From Thioclava marina (GTDB lineage: Bacteria; Pseudomonadota; Alphaproteobacteria; Rhodobacterales; Rhodobacteraceae): a stretch of 64,000 bases of DNA. A program made the translations under genes and the position numbers. The stretch lies in contig NZ_MPZS01000001.1 in NCBI RefSeq assembly GCF_002020135.1, positions 434,001 to 498,000 of the forward strand, read 5' to 3'. Shown in pieces: positions 25,344 through 33,111 of this stretch. How positions within the stretch are numbered: the stretch's first letter is position 1; each line of letters opens with the position of its first letter. A model generated the notes under the pieces. The model saw only the letters and a program-made list of their open reading frames with translations. It did not search any database and was not told the origin of the DNA.

Positions 25344-26381
25344 ATGCGCGCGTTGGCGATCACATCCGTGAAGAACGAAGGGGCTTTCCTGCTCGAATGG
25401 CTGGCCCATCACCGCGCCGTCGGGTTTACGGATTTTCTCGTCTTTTCAAATGACTGTTCGGATGGCACCGATGCGATGCTTGACCGGCTGGAGGCCTTGG
25501 GCTGGCTGAGCCACGTGCCCAATCCGGGCCCTTGGGAGGAAGGTCCGCAATGGGCCGCGCTCAAACAGGCGGACCGTCATCCACTGAAAACAGCGGCCGA
25601 CTGGATCGCGGTGCTCGATGTCGACGAGTTCGTCACGATCAAGACGGGGGACGGCACGCTTTCGGCACTCTTCGGCGCGGCCCCCGAGGCGACGGCCTTC
25701 GCGCTGACCTGGCGGCTCTTCGGCAATTGCGGCGTGGTGGGGGTCGAGGACCGCCCCGTCACCGCGCAATTCACCCGCTGCGCCCCGCCCGGCATGCTCT
25801 GGCCCTGGCGCGCCTCGATGTTCAAGACGCTTTTCGCCAATGACGGAGCCTATGCCAAGCTCGGCGTCCACCGCCCGCGCGCCCCGCAGGACGACAAGCT
25901 CGCGGGCACGCTCTGGGTCGACGGTTCGGGACGCAAGCTGCCTGCGCTCTACCAACGCCAGAAGCTGTTCACGCCGCCGGGCAGCGCGCCCTACGATCTG
26001 GTGCAGTTGAACCATTATCCCCTCGGCTCGATGCAGAGCTATGTGGTGAAATGCGACCGCGGCCGGTCGAACCGGCAGGCCGAACCCTTCGACATGTCCT
26101 ATTGGGTGGAGCGCAATTTCTGCACCGATGAGGAGGATTCGATCCGGCGCTACGACACGCCGGCGGAGGGGATCCGGGCCGAACTGATGGCGGATGCAGA
26201 GCTTGCCCGGCTGCACGCGGCGGCCGTGGCATGGCGGCGCGCGCGCTTCGATGAGCTGCTGCGCGAAGAGCCCTATCGCGCGCTCTTTGGCCGTCTGCTT
26301 TTGTGCCCGCCAAGCCGTCCTCTGCCGCGCGACGCGGCCGCGCAGATCGTCGCGATGGGGCTACGCGCGAGACAAGGCTGA
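25344..26381 (+). CDS. Family-2-type glycosyltransferase
   Basis: A 345-residue glycosyltransferase consisting only of the GT-A domain. ALAITSVKNEGAFLLEWLAHH at the N-terminus, FSNDCSDGTDAMLD, VLDVDEFVTIKTGDGTLSAL and LTWRLFGNCG repeat the motif order of the C-terminal half of the preceding protein. The two share the HRPRAP/HRPKGL and LVQLNHYPLGS/WVQLNHYAVRS blocks. The start is the ATG at 25344. It is probably co-transcribed with the preceding gene (95-base gap). Substrates cannot be read from sequence. Confidence 0.85.
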   Translation: MRALAITSVKNEGAFLLEWLAHHRAVGFTDFLVFSNDCSDGTDAMLDRLEALGWLSHVPNPGPWEEGPQWAALKQADRHPLKTAADWIAVLDVDEFVTIKTGDGTLSALFGAAPEATAFALTWRLFGNCGVVGVEDRPVTAQFTRCAPPGMLWPWRASMFKTLFANDGAYAKLGVHRPRAPQDDKLAGTLWVDGSGRKLPALYQRQKLFTPPGSAPYDLVQLNHYPLGSMQSYVVKCDRGRSNRQAEPFDMSYWVERNFCTDEEDSIRRYDTPAEGIRAELMADAELARLHAAAVAWRRARFDELLREEPYRALFGRLLLCPPSRPLPRDAAAQIVAMGLRARQG

Positions 26382-26585
26382 AACCCGCTCATATTGTCAC
26401 CCATCACGAAACAATAGCAAGCTCAACAGCTTGTCGTTTCCACGACATCGCGAGGGCGAAAGAATTCCGCACTCCTCCCTCATTTGTGCCGCTTTCATCA
26501 GTTGATACGAAGACCATATTCTTTGAGTATCATTTCAACCCCAGCGCGACGGGGAATCCGGGACGAACCGACAATCGAGACAGGA

Positions 26586-27527
26586 ATGGCGAAGCAGGAC
26601 AACAGCGAGTGGCAGGCCCGACTGGAAGTGGTCGTGGAGGAAAGCGGCTATTATGAGCCGCTCGGTCCTTCGCATGACGCGGTCTTTCATGATGACGGCC
26701 CGGTGCTTCTGGTCAGCTTCGAACGCCACGCGGTGATCACCGCCGAGGATGAGACGGCGCTGCCGCGCGGATTGCGGCTTGCCCGGGAGAACGGCTGGTC
26801 TTCACTGACGCTGATCTGCTCGGACGAGACCTGGTTTCGCGACCCCCAAGTCTTCGCCTATTTCGACCGGCTCCTGGATGAGGCCTTCTTCGAGGATTTC
26901 GACCGCGTCGTATTCTACGGCGCAGGCGCTTGCGGCTATGCGGCGGCGACCTTCTCGGTTGCCGCGCCGGGGGCCACGGTCCTCGCCCTTGCCCCGCAAG
27001 CCACGCTCGACCCGCGCCTTGCCGGCTGGGACGACCGTTTCGCCGAGATGCGTCGCACCTCCTTCACCGATCGCTACGGATTCGCACCCGAAATGCTCGA
27101 CGGTGTGGGGCAGGCCTTCGTCGTCTATGACCCGCGCGAGCGGCTCGACGCGATGCATGCGGCGCTCTTTGCGCGCCCTTCAGTGACCCTCCTGCCCTGC
27201 CCGCATCTCGGCCAGACGCCCGAGGGGATGCTGCGCGACATGAACATTCTCGACGCGATTCTCACCGAGGCCTGCACCGGCCGGCTCGACGCGGCGCGCT
27301 ACTGGTCACTCTACCGCGCCCGACGCAATCTGCCACGGTACATGCGTAACCTCCTTGCGAGCCTGCAAGATACGAACCGCCCCTATCTTGAGGCGCTGGT
27401 CTGCCGCAACGTGGCCGAACGGCTCAACGGGCCGCGCTTCCGCGCGCGTTACCTGAGGCTCGAGGCCGATCTGGCCGAGCGGGGCATCACACTCCCGGCC
27501 CCCCGCCGGGAGATGGGCGCCGCCTGA
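26586..27527 (+). CDS. Alpha/beta-hydrolase-like protein lacking the Ser nucleophile
   Basis: A 313-residue protein homologous to the C-terminal third of the fusion protein at 20528-22750: shared blocks are ETWFRDPQVFAYFDRL/WTWYRDPWVSDEFDRL, RVVFYGAGACGYAA/RVVFYGASMGGYAA, the APQATLD/SPQSTLD step, LYRARRNLPRY/RLRARRDFPRY. At the nucleophile elbow GASMGG becomes GAGACG, so residue 114 is Gly instead of Ser; the acid (YDPRERLD) and a His (PCPHLG) are kept. It is therefore probably not a classical serine hydrolase and may be a binding or regulatory partner, unless Cys116 has taken over. The ATG at 26586 is preceded by AGGA at short distance; the gene lies 204 bases after the glycosyltransferase gene. 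Confidence 0.7.
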   Translation: MAKQDNSEWQARLEVVVEESGYYEPLGPSHDAVFHDDGPVLLVSFERHAVITAEDETALPRGLRLARENGWSSLTLICSDETWFRDPQVFAYFDRLLDEAFFEDFDRVVFYGAGACGYAAATFSVAAPGATVLALAPQATLDPRLAGWDDRFAEMRRTSFTDRYGFAPEMLDGVGQAFVVYDPRERLDAMHAALFARPSVTLLPCPHLGQTPEGMLRDMNILDAILTEACTGRLDAARYWSLYRARRNLPRYMRNLLASLQDTNRPYLEALVCRNVAERLNGPRFRARYLRLEADLAERGITLPAPRREMGAA

Positions 27528-27557
27528 GCGCACCCCTCCAGCTGAATTCTCAAAGGA

Positions 27558-27875
27558 TCAAGCGTTGGAGGACGGCCCCGAGGGCAAATCGGCCTCGCCA
27601 TCCTCGTCTTCCTCAGTCGCATGCGAGCCATGGGTGACGACGCGGCGCGCGGGCGTGCAGGATGCAGGCAGATCGGACGGCACGAAGCCTTCATCGACAG
27701 GGGTCAGCGCAAGGTCGAGATCGGACAAGGCCGCGCTCAACGCCGGATCGGCCATCACGAGAAGACGGTCTGGCTCGATCTGGCAGGGCGCATGGAAGCG
27801 GCCGATGCAAAGCGCCGCGCGCACGAGATCGCCCCGCAATTCGATGAGAGTGGATTTCTGACTGGTGCTCGACAT
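27558..27875 (-). CDS. Hypothetical protein (105 aa)
   Basis: A 105-residue protein of unrecognised family. The N-terminal two thirds (TLIELRGDLVRAALCIGRFH, IEPDRLLVMADPALSAALSD) read like a small folded domain with two cysteines, while the tail (ATEEDEDGEADLPSG) is acidic and disordered-looking. The ATG at 27875 follows GGGGGGCGAG. It is convergent with the hydrolase-like gene, 30 bases apart, and no operon partner is obvious. Confidence 0.55.
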   Translation of the reverse strand: MSSTSQKSTLIELRGDLVRAALCIGRFHAPCQIEPDRLLVMADPALSAALSDLDLALTPVDEGFVPSDLPASCTPARRVVTHGSHATEEDEDGEADLPSGPSSNA

Positions 27876-27977
27876 CTCGCCCCCCGTGCGACCTGAGATG
27901 GGGCGAGTATCGCAAAGCTCGCAGGGCAAGGGCAAGCCCGACCGGGCCCGCCCTCACGTCATGCGACGATAAACGTG

Positions 27978-28193
27978 TCAGAAATAGAAACGGTCGCGGA
28001 AGACATGCGACACGATCCGGTCGCGCGAGATGCCCATGGCAGCGAGTTCGGCATCGGATTTCGCTTCGAGCCGCTGAATCTGATCCTGACGCGACTGACG
28101 CTCCATATAGGTCACGAGACCCCCGGCGATCGCATGGAAAGCGCGGGTCAGAACGGATTGGCCGGATTGACCGACGGTGGTGGTGAAAGCCAT
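27978..28193 (-). CDS. DUF1127 family small protein
   Basis: A 71-residue protein with the DUF1127 (YjiS-like) C-terminal block RLEAKSDAELAAMGISRDRI followed by VSHVFRDRFYF. The N-terminal half is a helix around AFHAIAGGLVTYMERQSRQ. DUF1127 proteins are short, basic and common in alphaproteobacteria; some are RNA-linked or involved in phosphate and carbon metabolism, but no general function is agreed. AGGAGG lies shortly before the start. The gene stands alone. Confidence 0.85.
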   Translation of the reverse strand: MAFTTTVGQSGQSVLTRAFHAIAGGLVTYMERQSRQDQIQRLEAKSDAELAAMGISRDRIVSHVFRDRFYF

Positions 28194-28366
28194 TTTGGAA
28201 ACCTCCTGAGGGTTTTGAGTTCAGGTCGTTTCCTCCCATGCCCTCAAGTTAGGTCAGCCTTGCTGTCCCTACCAGCGCCATCTGCGCATCCCCGCCATGC
28301 ATTTGCCGCAGCGCGGCATGCGCGCGGCCTCTGGATTCGCGCCTTGCCTCACGCTAAGGAAATCGC

Positions 28367-29407
28367 ATGAACACCATCACCCTGCCCCGCCCCGATGATT
28401 GGCACCTGCACCTGCGCGACGGCGCGATGCTGGAAGGTGTCGCCCCCGAAACCGCCCGCGATTTCGCCCGCGCGATCATCATGCCGAACCTCGTGCCGCC
28501 CGTCCTGCGCGGCGCGGATGCCGCCGCCTATCGCGAGCGGATCATGGCCGCGCTGCCCGAAGGGGCGGAGTTCGAACCGCTGATGACGCTCTATCTCACC
28601 GAGAAAACCGAGGCAGAGGACGTGGCCCAGGCCGCCGCTTCCGGTCTGGTGAAGGCGGTGAAGCTTTATCCCGCCGGCGCCACCACGAATTCGGATTCGG
28701 GCGTGCGCGACTTCGACAAGGTGCGCGGCGTGCTCGAAAAAATGGCCGAGATCGGATTGCCGCTTTGCGTTCATGGTGAGGTGACGAGCCCCGAGATCGA
28801 CATTTTCGACCGCGAAGCGGTGTTCATCGAGACTGTGCTCGACCCGATCCGCCGCAAGACCCCGGGGCTGCGCGTGGTGATGGAGCATATCACTACCAGC
28901 GACGGCGTTGAGTACGTCTCCTCGCAGGGCGATGACATGGGCGGCACGATCACCACGCACCACCTGATCATCAACCGCAACCATATCCTCGTGGGCGGGA
29001 TCAAGCCGCATTACTATTGCCTTCCGGTCGCCAAGCGCGAGATCCATCGTCAGGCGCTGGTCAAGGCCGCGACCTCGGGTGACGCGCATTTCTTCCTCGG
29101 CACCGACTCGGCCCCCCATGCCGACCCGGCCAAGGAAAGCGCCTGCGGCTGCGCGGGCTGCTTCACCGCGACCAACACGATGCCGCTCCTGGCCCATGTC
29201 TTCGAAGCCGAGGGCGCGCTCGACCAGCTCGAGGCCTTCGCCTCGCGCAACGGTCCGCGCTTCTACCGCCTGCCGGTCAACGAAACCACGCTGACGCTCG
29301 AGAAGACCGACCAACCCAACACCTGGCCCGCCAAGATCGAAACCGGCGCGGGCCCCGTCACCCTCTTCGACCCGGGCTTCCCGGTCCATTGGCATGTAAA
29401 ACGCTGA
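28367..29407 (+). CDS. pyrC: Dihydroorotase
   Basis: A 346-residue class II dihydroorotase of the PyrC type. Metal-ligand motifs are visible: [12 protein letters not shown] at the N-terminus, a probable carbamylated Lys in [20 protein letters not shown], and [10 protein letters not shown] with the last catalytic Asp. It catalyses ring closure of carbamoyl-aspartate in pyrimidine synthesis. pyrE follows 110 bases later, separated by an inverted pair of dispersed repeats that could attenuate transcription between the two. Confidence 0.96.
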   Translation: MNTITLPRPDDWHLHLRDGAMLEGVAPETARDFARAIIMPNLVPPVLRGADAAAYRERIMAALPEGAEFEPLMTLYLTEKTEAEDVAQAAASGLVKAVKLYPAGATTNSDSGVRDFDKVRGVLEKMAEIGLPLCVHGEVTSPEIDIFDREAVFIETVLDPIRRKTPGLRVVMEHITTSDGVEYVSSQGDDMGGTITTHHLIINRNHILVGGIKPHYYCLPVAKREIHRQALVKAATSGDAHFFLGTDSAPHADPAKESACGCAGCFTATNTMPLLAHVFEAEGALDQLEAFASRNGPRFYRLPVNETTLTLEKTDQPNTWPAKIETGAGPVTLFDPGFPVHWHVKR

Positions 29408-29408
29408 T

Positions 29409-29441
29409 CTTCCTCTTGGTTCAAATATCCCCGCCGGAGGC
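29409..29441 (-). repeat. Dispersed 33-bp repeat, copy B1 (inverted)
   Basis: Minus-strand copy identical to 11678-11710 except in the four variable bases. It begins two bases after the pyrC stop codon and pairs with the following inverted copy. Confidence 0.65.
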
Positions 29442-29461
29442 TCCCGGCCCAACCGATGGAC

Positions 29462-29493
29462 GCTCCGCGGGGGATATTTGGACCAAATCGAAG
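29462..29493 (+). repeat. Dispersed repeat, copy B2
   Basis: GCTCCGCGGGGGATATTTGG then ACCAAATCGAAG: a diverged plus-strand copy. Together with copy B1 it forms a long imperfect hairpin (TTGG.TCAAATATCCCC against GGGGATATTTGGACCAA) between pyrC and pyrE. Confidence 0.55.
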
Positions 29494-29516
29494 CCAGACA
29501 CGAAAAGGACGAACCG

Positions 29517-30194
29517 ATGATCCCCAGTTCCTTCCCCAGCAAAGAAGAAATCGCCCGCCTGACCGCGCGGATGCTTCTGGAAATCGAGGCTGTGCATTTC
29601 AATGCGGACGAGCCCTTCACGCTCGCCTCCGGCTTGCCCTCGCCGACCTATATCGATTGCCGCAAGCTGATTTCCTACCCGCGCATCCGCTCGACGCTGA
29701 TGGATTTCCTTGCGGTGACGGTGATGCGCGAGGCCGGCTTCGAGGCCTTCGACAATATCGCGGGCGGCGAGACGGCGGGCATTCCCTTTGCCGCGATGGT
29801 GGCCGAACGTCTGGCGCTGCCGATGACCTATGTGCGCAAGAAGCCCAAAGGTTACGGGCGCAACGCGCGGATCGAGGGCGCGATGAGCGAGGGTCAGCGC
29901 GTGCTGCTGGTCGAGGACCTGACCACCGATGGCGGCTCGAAACTGAGCTTCGTCGACGCGATCCGTGACACCGGCGCCACCTGCGGGCATACGGCGGTAA
30001 TCTTCTATTACGGCATCTTCCCCGAGACCGTGCCAGCCTTGCGCGAACATGGCGTGGAACTGCATCACCTGTGCACCTGGTGGGACGTTCTGGCCGAGGC
30101 GCGCGAACAGGGCAGCTTCTCGAAAGAGACGCTCGACGAGGTCGAAGCCTTCCTGAGCGATCCGCGCCCTTGGCAGGAGGCCCGCAAGGGCTGA
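29517..30194 (+). CDS. pyrE: Orotate phosphoribosyltransferase
   Basis: A 225-residue PRTase. The PRPP-binding loop [14 protein letters not shown] is diagnostic, with [20 protein letters not shown] near the N-terminus and [20 protein letters not shown] mid-protein. It converts orotate and PRPP to OMP, two steps after PyrC in the same pathway. The ATG at 29517 has AAGGAC upstream; a longer frame from 29478 overlaps the repeat and is rejected. Confidence 0.95.
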   Translation: MIPSSFPSKEEIARLTARMLLEIEAVHFNADEPFTLASGLPSPTYIDCRKLISYPRIRSTLMDFLAVTVMREAGFEAFDNIAGGETAGIPFAAMVAERLALPMTYVRKKPKGYGRNARIEGAMSEGQRVLLVEDLTTDGGSKLSFVDAIRDTGATCGHTAVIFYYGIFPETVPALREHGVELHHLCTWWDVLAEAREQGSFSKETLDEVEAFLSDPRPWQEARKG

Positions 30195-30211
30195 AACAGC
30201 GCGCAGATTTC

Positions 30212-30366
30212 TGTGGATAGTGCTGTGGATGTTCTGTGGAGCATTTCCGGCACGAATCTCGGGCATCGAGAATTTTACCGAGATGTGGTAGGCTCGACCC
30301 GGACGACACACCAGAAATGCCGTAACTTGCAGTGAAACACCGGGGTTTTCCCCGGACTTATCCAGA
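30212..30366. promoter_or_regulatory. DnaA-box-like repeats upstream of dnaB
   Basis: Three direct repeats TGTGGATAG (30212), TGTGGATGT (30224) and TGTGGAGCA (30235), 11-12 bases apart, and one opposed TTATCCAGA (30358) resemble the DnaA box TTATCCACA/TGTGGATAA with 1-3 mismatches each. A perfect CCGGGG-TTTT-CCCCGG hairpin lies at 30340-30355. Confidence 0.45.
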
Positions 30367-30430
30367 TTCCCAATCCGCGTCCGAGGGCTTAGAAGAAGCT
30401 CGAACGGGGCGGGGACTTCGAGGCAGGGAC

Positions 30431-31930
30431 ATGAACGATCAGGCACAACGGCCCGAAGAGGGGCAGCCCGGGAATTTGCCCGCAGAAGGCACCGCGCTGC
30501 CTCACAATATCGAGGCCGAGCAACAGCTTCTTGGCGCGATCCTGACCAACAACGACATCTATGACCGGATCGCCGCCGTCATCAAACCGGAGCATTTCTA
30601 CGAGCCGGTCCACCAGCGCATCTACGAGGTCGCTTCCGCGAAGATCCAGAAGAACGCACTGGCCTCGCCGGTCACGCTGAAAGCCTATCTCGAGGATGAT
30701 GCGGGCCTTCAGGAACTGGGCGGGCCGGCCTATCTCGCGCGTCTGGCGGGGGCCGCAATTTCCGCTTATGCGGCGCGCGACTATGCGCTGATGATCTACG
30801 AGATGGCGGTGCGACGCGGGCTGATCGAACTGGGTCAGGACATTTCCTCGCGCGCGGGCAAGCCCCAGATCGACGACGACCCGAAAGAGCAGATCGCGGC
30901 GGCCGAACAACGCCTTTACAACCTCGCCGAAGAGGGTCAGGCGCAGAAAGGCTGGACCTCGTTCCTCTCGGCGGTGACCGAGGCCGTGCAATCGGCCAAT
31001 GCCGCCTATCAGCGCGACGGGGGGCTCGCGGGGGTCTCGACGGGGCTGCGCGATCTCGACAAGAAACTCGGCGGCTTCCACCCGTCCGACTTGCTGATCC
31101 TCGCAGGCCGTCCCTCGATGGGGAAGACCTCGCTTGCGACCAACATCGCCTTCAACATCGCCAAGGCCTACAAGCGCGGCCGGCGTCATGACGGCAGCGA
31201 GGGCGCGATCGAAGGCGGCGTGGTCGGGTTCTTCTCGCTGGAAATGAGCGCCGAACAGCTGGCGGCCCGGATCCTGTCGGAAGCCTCCGAAGTGCCCTCC
31301 GAGCGCATCCGCCGCGGCGACATGACCGAAAGCGAATTCCGCCGCTTCGTCGAGGCGGCAAAGGCGTTGGAAACCTGCCCGCTCTATATCGACGACACCC
31401 CTGCTCTGCCGATCGGCCAAGTCGCGGCGCGCTGCCGCCGCCTGAAGCGGACCCATGGGCTCGACGTGGTGATCGTGGACTACCTTCAGCTGCTGCGCGG
31501 CTCCGGGCGCGGCGATAACCGCGTGCAGGAAATCGGCGAGATCTCGATGGGTCTGAAAGCCATCGCGAAGGAACTCAACATCCCCGTGGTCGCGCTGTCG
31601 CAGCTGTCGCGGACGGTGGAAAGCCGCGAGGACAAGCGCCCGCAGCTCTCCGACCTTCGCGAATCCGGCTCGATCGAACAGGATGCCGACGTCGTTATGT
31701 TCGTCTATCGCGACGAATATTATCACGAGCGTCTCAAGCCGCCGGAAGACGACCCGAAATTCGCGGAATGGATGCAGAAGGCCGAGCGCGTGCACGGCAA
31801 GGCCGAAGTAATCCTTGGCAAGCAGCGTCACGGGCCGATCGGCACGGTGGAACTGGCCTTCGAAAGCCAGTTCACCCGCTTCTCCGATCTCGCGAAGCCC
31901 TGGCAGGGCGACGGCGCCGAGGGGTTCTGA
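30431..31930 (+). CDS. dnaB: Replicative DNA helicase
   Basis: A 499-residue DnaB. The N-terminal domain (PHNIEAEQQLLGAILTNNDI, KPEHFYEPVHQRIYE) and RecA-like helicase core are complete: Walker A AGRPSMGKTSLA, FFSLEMSAEQLAAR, Walker B VVIVDYLQLLRG, RESGSIEQDADVV and the C-terminal ILGKQRHGPIGTVEL. It unwinds DNA ahead of the replication fork. The ATG at 30431 has AGGGAC upstream; an in-frame extension to 30332 is non-coding leader that includes the hairpin. DnaA-box-like repeats precede it. No intein is present. Confidence 0.97.
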   Translation: MNDQAQRPEEGQPGNLPAEGTALPHNIEAEQQLLGAILTNNDIYDRIAAVIKPEHFYEPVHQRIYEVASAKIQKNALASPVTLKAYLEDDAGLQELGGPAYLARLAGAAISAYAARDYALMIYEMAVRRGLIELGQDISSRAGKPQIDDDPKEQIAAAEQRLYNLAEEGQAQKGWTSFLSAVTEAVQSANAAYQRDGGLAGVSTGLRDLDKKLGGFHPSDLLILAGRPSMGKTSLATNIAFNIAKAYKRGRRHDGSEGAIEGGVVGFFSLEMSAEQLAARILSEASEVPSERIRRGDMTESEFRRFVEAAKALETCPLYIDDTPALPIGQVAARCRRLKRTHGLDVVIVDYLQLLRGSGRGDNRVQEIGEISMGLKAIAKELNIPVVALSQLSRTVESREDKRPQLSDLRESGSIEQDADVVMFVYRDEYYHERLKPPEDDPKFAEWMQKAERVHGKAEVILGKQRHGPIGTVELAFESQFTRFSDLAKPWQGDGAEGF

Positions 31931-31995
31931 GGCAGGTCGAGGGCGCTGCCCCCCGCGAAAAGCAAAGCGCCGAGATCGGTGAAGATCTCGGCGCC

Positions 31996-32286
31996 GACAC
32001 GCCTGTGGTAGCCGTAGGCGCTCGTGTGAAGCCGTTTCCGGGTGAGCCCCTGAACCATATCCCGGCGCGTGTGCTCGCCGATCATTTGCGCAGGGAGCTG
32101 CGCACAGCACCTGAAACCCTTCACGGCGGGTATTCTGGCCCGATTTTCGTGGTCCGTGAAACGATGGGTCACCACCCAGCTGCGCTCCTTGTCGAACCGC
32201 TCCGCCCTCGCGAACTGATCGTCGATCGACGTTTGCTTCTGGAGACCCGAGCTGTAGCGAGCCTAGATCGCGACGCGTTTCGTCAT
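31996..32286 (-). pseudogene. Serine site-specific recombinase remnant (resolvase/invertase family)
   Basis: From an ATG at 32286 (AAGGAG 8 bases upstream) the frame reads MTKRVAI-stop-ARYSS then GLQKQTSIDDQFARAERFDK and VVTHRFTDHE, the N-terminal catalytic domain of a recombinase. An amber TAG at 32263-32265 replaces the conserved Tyr codon in the IYARYS motif. After FTDHE the similarity degrades or shifts frame; GLTRKRLHTSAYGYHRRV near 32000-32060 recalls the family's G-x-AYGYxxV block much further along, implying an internal deletion. The rest of the roughly 500-residue protein is missing. It overlaps a small upstream gene by ATGA, the normal coupling of this module, and lies between dnaB and the formate genes. 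Confidence 0.75.
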
Positions 32287-32453
32287 TGTGCTTTCTCCTT
32301 CTGAGGCGGGGTGGGGCAGTTGGCGGGGATCGTATTCGCGAGATCCCGGACAACTGCGCGCGCCGGCGGCCGGGCGATCGCGTTGCAGGCTGGCGGCACG
32401 ATCGTCGCTTCATCGGGTCTATCATTGGCGGCGGGAATGGGGGCGGATGTCAT
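32283..32453 (-). CDS. Small Pro-rich protein coupled to the recombinase remnant (56 aa)
   Basis: A 56-residue frame, MTSAPIPAANDRPDEATIVP at the start, then ARPPARAVVRDLANTIPAN and a Pro/Lys tail. It has a good ribosome site (GGGAG, 8-base spacing) and its TGA overlaps the ATG of the broken recombinase. Small proteins of this kind often precede recombinase-family genes in alphaproteobacteria, commonly with a DUF2924 gene, which I do not find here. It is probably a leftover of the same mobile module; its function is unknown. Confidence 0.5.
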   Translation of the reverse strand: MTSAPIPAANDRPDEATIVPPACNAIARPPARAVVRDLANTIPANCPTPPQKEKAQ

Positions 32454-32907
32454 GGCAAGCTCCCTGGAATCGAAGTTCTACCAAGGAACCTGGATTCATC
32501 GGTCAGGCCGAGGAAACGCGATCACCCAAAAACTGCCATCCGCGGTTCAAAGCGGTCGGAAAGGCGTTCACGAAAGGGCCTATCTTAGCGCTCGCCTGAG
32601 CAATGCACGCGCGTTCGGATTGGGCAGATTCCGCGCATTCGGTGCGAGCGCAAGCGGATGACTGCCTTACGGCGGAAGCTGACTTTTGACCACCGATACG
32701 GGCTGGCAATTGACGGGACCATACCAACGGCAGGTTCGGGGGCCATTCAAGCGGCTATTCAACGGTCACTGCAGCATATGTATCGAGCAAGCGAACCAGG
32801 AACGCGGCGACCTTAAAGGGAGGCTCCATCAAGGGCTCCAGACAAGCATGCCAGCATTCGCAGGCTCGACGCAGACCGGCTCTCGACAAAGATGCCGGTC
32901 GGGGCAA
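32454..32907. other. Degenerate non-coding region
   Basis: About 450 bases of visibly less GC-rich sequence between the recombinase module and fdsD. Frames such as 32311-32661 (+) lack convincing codon use or ribosome sites. It looks like decayed accessory DNA, but no recognisable gene fragment, tRNA or terminal repeat was identified. Confidence 0.5.
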
Positions 32908-33111
32908 TCAGACCAGCGGGACCGCTTTCATGACAATGTCGTCCAGCCCGGTGCCGCCTGCGGCTGCATAGTCCCGCAACTGGGCACGCATGCGCGGCTC
33001 CCAGAAATCGGAGATATGCGCGGCGACTTTGGCGGGGGCATCCTCGCCCGGCTGGGTCTTGAAGAAGGTGGCGATCTGGTTCGCCATTCGGATCATCTTG
33101 TCAGGCGACAT
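32908..33111 (-). CDS. fdsD: Formate dehydrogenase delta subunit
   Basis: A 67-residue protein beginning MSPDKMIRMANQIATFFKTQ and containing AAHISDFWEPRMRAQLRDY, the signature of the small FdsD subunit of NAD-dependent Mo formate dehydrogenases. In Rhodobacter capsulatus FdsD is needed for active enzyme although it carries no cofactor. The ATG at 33111 (GAGG 6 bases upstream) overlaps the end of fdhD by 11 bases; an ATG at 33126 is an alternative. It is the last gene of the fds operon. Confidence 0.9.
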   Translation of the reverse strand: MSPDKMIRMANQIATFFKTQPGEDAPAKVAAHISDFWEPRMRAQLRDYAAAGGTGLDDIVMKAVPLV

